64,000 nucleotides of DNA from Sipunculus nudus (lineage: Eukaryota > Annelida > Sipuncula > Golfingiida > Sipunculidae). Below are positions 47,779 to 64,000 of this stretch, in pieces. The translations under genes were made by a program, and so were the position numbers. Within the stretch, counting starts at the first letter, position 1. The number at the start of each line of letters is the position of its first letter. The notes beneath the pieces were generated by a model. The model was not told the DNA's origin and searched no databases. It worked only from the letters and a program-made list of their open reading frames with translations. The stretch is taken from assembly GCA_026874595.1 (NCBI GenBank), contig CM049308.1, positions 80,958,124-81,022,123 on the forward strand. Direction: 5' to 3'.

Positions 47779-50700
47779 TGCTTCAGCCATCTTTGCCAAA
47801 TATCCCCCCTCCCCCACGCCCTTGATCTGTGTGGTCAAGGCCATTATCACATCTCTGACTGGTGTGTACTAGAACTGACCTGTGCACGTGAATTCACTGT
47901 GCGTGTTTCCAGTATGTGTTCTGTACTGTATTAAAGACAACAGTGTCCATTGTAAACAAAGCTTAATATCAGAGGGCAGCAGGGCTTTTGACTTTGTTTG
48001 CACTTTTGATAGTGTTAGTGTACTGATATTGGTCTCAACTTACATGCACTTCTGTTTAGAAACTGATTTAGAATTTTCATACCTGAGATGAACGTTTTCT
48101 AAAATGGTATTCTGCATTTTATGCATGATTCATCATTAATAATATGAATATAAAAGCTATAATTTATCTGTTATCTCAAACTCAAATAAAGAAATACTTG
48201 TACTTTACTGCATCCATTTATAGGCGGAAAATCTCACAGAAATACAATGAAATTGTATGAGGTTCTAGATGACAATGGGCGGAGGAAGAATTGGTTAAAT
48301 TGTTGATGGGATCGTTAACGTTGGCCGAGAATTGCGCTTTATGGGTGGTTCTGCAAAATATTAAGATTCCATCGGGGAGTGTCCATCCCCGTGCCTGCAT
48401 GGTCTCATGAATACATTAACACGAGAACACCCCTCCTGGTCACGCCCACTCTAGCACGCCCACATGCGCATCCATTAATCCATTAAATATACACTAACAA
48501 AGGTTTTAATCAGACGACGCCAGATTGATGGTGGTTATCCTGTCAGTGGTCTGTTTGTCCCCTGTCTGTTCGCTCATTTGATTAGATTTCACTTGCATCA
48601 TCATATAAGCGTTATCTGAGAGTAATTAAATGTTAACTTAATCTCAAGCCGTGTTCAGATGCAAATCCCATAAATTATTGTCAGTAACACCAATTTTATT
48701 GAAATCTGGTGAAAGACAATTTGGTCGCTTTATTGACTTTCCAACTGGTCCAATACCGTTTCGAAATAAGAATAATGTCCTCACCTAATGCTCTAGCTCC
48801 CTTATAATTGTTTCAATTTTTATTCACCTATGATTTTCTATGTGAAAGTGCCCTTCCGCCATTTATCCTTCTTGCAGCGGTTTATTTCAGCAATGGTTGT
48901 ACGGGTTGTCACGAAATGTTGTACACATTTGCATATTTGACCAAGTGTTCCCCCAAATTTCTACATTTTGTATAAACTAATGTGCGTTTTAATGTGTTTT
49001 TACACTGTTGAAATTGTATTTTATTGGCATAATGACCCATTGTTGGGTCTAGGTGCGGGTAGCGTCAATTTTAAAAGGGTGCGCATAATCCTAACATATG
49101 TTGCTGTCACCAGTCAAAATTTTAAGACGCCTTCCTAACCTGCTTGTCAAAACTTTATGAACCAGATTGTGACTCCTAAATAAAACAGACGTTACAAAAC
49201 GTTCAAAATAACAAGGAATTTATGCTTGCAGTCCTTATTTTCTATCAAACGCATATTTGCAAAAAAAGTACTTCCTGTATAAAATAGAATAATTCTGAAT
49301 TTTCAATATCGTCATGTTCAAAATGATACAGGGTTATGTATATTACACTTGCTTTGTCACGCGGCACTGTTTATGTTACGTATGATATCATTGGCCTTGA
49401 CCCCGTGGCTGGTGTCAGTATGTACATTAGAACCCCGGCACAGACGGCCTGTGATCGCATGAACCCTGTATTTTAATTGAATCTGACTCCTCAGCCCTTC
49501 AGGAAACAAATATCTCGACGTACGATATACTTAAACTCATTAAAATATACTCTGAGTCCTCCCCCTGGCTGACCCTGGATATACCCCCCTGCTGGTTATT
49601 GTAAATTACATAATAAACTCGTACACATGGTGTTGTACATTATATCATGGACAACCGCTATCTCATGTTATCTCTACACGTGATATCTCTGTTTATCATT
49701 CGGCGAGGGACGAGAGACTGCAAACCGAGGGCTGATTTCGAACTATCAGTGAGATTTAAAACCGTGTTCGCTGGAAGCTTAAGCCTTTACCCAAAGGGTA
49801 GGGATGTGATGGGAAGTCGACTAGGATAATATACGAAGACTATTTAACATTTGTTCCCCACCCAGAATCATGGAGCCATTTAAAATATAAATGTATGGGT
49901 AATTGATAATTAATAAGGCTATAAACGATAACATTACGGGTTTGACAATAATGGTCACAGGGGCGTAGTCCCCGCCCCCCCCCCCCCCCCCCCCCTCGCT
50001 CGCATCCAGTACTCCCCGTCGTCCCGGTATTTCACTTAATCTAAATAATAATTAAATTTTCTGAAACACAATTATAAATTCCCTGTCTCTCTTATCTACA
50101 CATTTGGTACTTATTTCAATATATAGCATTGCATGTGCAGTAAATTATGTAAAGTTTATTGATAACTCTACATATCAATAGATTTAATCATGCAAATGTG
50201 ATATTTTTACGTATTCATCTTGTATAACTGTTTTCTAATGGGAATCAAAACCCTGCGGCTACCAGAATTACCTGATATCTGTACGCGCATTATATTTAAC
50301 ATGTAAACACAAGCCCGAGAACATTCATCGTAAGGATGTACTATAATCAAAATGAAATGTGTGAAAATATGTCCATATGCCCCCTAAATTACTACAACAT
50401 TTATCATACATGTATTTATAAAACAAACTGATGTACCCGCCCACATATATACCGGCATTTGATGTCCTCTTACTTACTTTGGACCATAGCGGTATATAGG
50501 AAGTAACAATTGTGAATGTTGTAATAAAGCTTAAGGATTATAAGCTGAAATTATGGATAACGTGCCATCATGAATTTTAAGTATTCTCCATTGTGTTATT
50601 TTTACCAGAATCCATGTAACTGTGCCGGCCGACTATAGGGGTGCATTGTAGAAGTAACGTTATATATATTGCCAATGAGACCATATAAAATATAGCCATG

Positions 50701-50889
50701 AAACATGGATGCAAGGAACCGGTATGTAGTTATTTCGATTAAAAACGTTAGTTTTCAAAATCCCAGCATTTTCCCTTGTTTAAAATATCTGACTCCTTGA
50801 GAAGGTGTTTTTATTGGTATATTTGTTGTTTATGCGAGCAGAGCTTCTACCTGCGGGAATACGGCGACACTCAGAAACACCGGGCCAGA
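47779..50889. other. Region upstream of the MATE gene; unassigned
   Basis: Unique AT-rich sequence. A C-run lies at about 49974-49995. CCAGTACTCCCCGTCGTCCC (about 50005) repeats TTCAGTACTCCCTCGTCCTC (about 47563) with similar flanks, so a segment may be duplicated. No TATA box or promoter can be placed with confidence; an untranslated first exon may be here. Confidence 0.3.

Positions 50890-64000
<13,111 letters not shown>

Noticed and set aside
46756-47872. Open frames such as YIYIYIYI and LSIYLSIY
   Set aside because: Translations of TA and TCTA microsatellites in several frames and on both strands.

Overview
The window is eukaryotic nuclear DNA, almost certainly from a bivalve mollusc. 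The reasons are AT-rich sequence, spliced genes with canonical GT-AG introns, and a very heavy load of dispersed repeats. These repeats begin with a T-run plus AGCTCAGCTGA, followed by TCCG-rich boxes, or with ATGCCCCCGCC, and end in CTTGTT or CTAGTT. I know this repeat style from clam, mussel and oyster genomes. The species cannot be named from the sequence alone.

Only two protein genes are well supported, both on the + strand and both cut by a window edge. At the left edge (1-2231) are the last three exons of a type I membrane protein: a cadherin-like strand segment, one EGF-like domain, a transmembrane helix and a cytoplasmic tail. At the right edge (50890 to the window end) is the 5' part of a multidrug and toxin extrusion (MATE, SLC47) transporter. 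Nine coding exons are joined in consistent phase, giving about 240 codons and covering roughly TM1-TM5.

Nearly everything between them is repeat DNA. From 2741 to 21780 there is an almost unbroken pile of non-autonomous elements. I distinguish seven families in the window (A-G). All share one layout: a 5' stem, a TCCG/TCTG-rich box, an internal satellite array, usually an inverted copy of the 5' stem, a short 3' hairpin and a CTTG/CTAG-TT end. This matches what is known of Helentron-type rolling-circle elements (HINE/DINE-1-like); the assignment is inference. One stack is nested four deep: A (9813-17208) contains C (11828-16988), which contains D (13345-16614), which contains another A (13711-16323). 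The internal satellites of A, B and G, and more weakly C and D, look like descendants of one ancestral unit. The most constant point in A, B and G is the palindrome GGTGGCGCCACC.

The middle of the window (21800-46200) is lower-density sequence. It holds two minisatellites with higher-order structure (49/245 bp at 22235-22815 and 88/352 bp at 27330-28990), small MITEs, a minus-strand family F element (32625-34626), a decayed LINE into which an L1-like LINE has landed (35030-38890), a family E element (42398-43149), and unique stretches that may hold regulatory DNA. From 46860 onward there are many TA/TCTA microsatellites. The MATE gene follows, whose introns carry another A element, a minus-strand LINE relic, three tRNA-derived SINE copies and a perfect snap-back palindrome. 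No rRNA gene, functional tRNA gene or CRISPR array is present.
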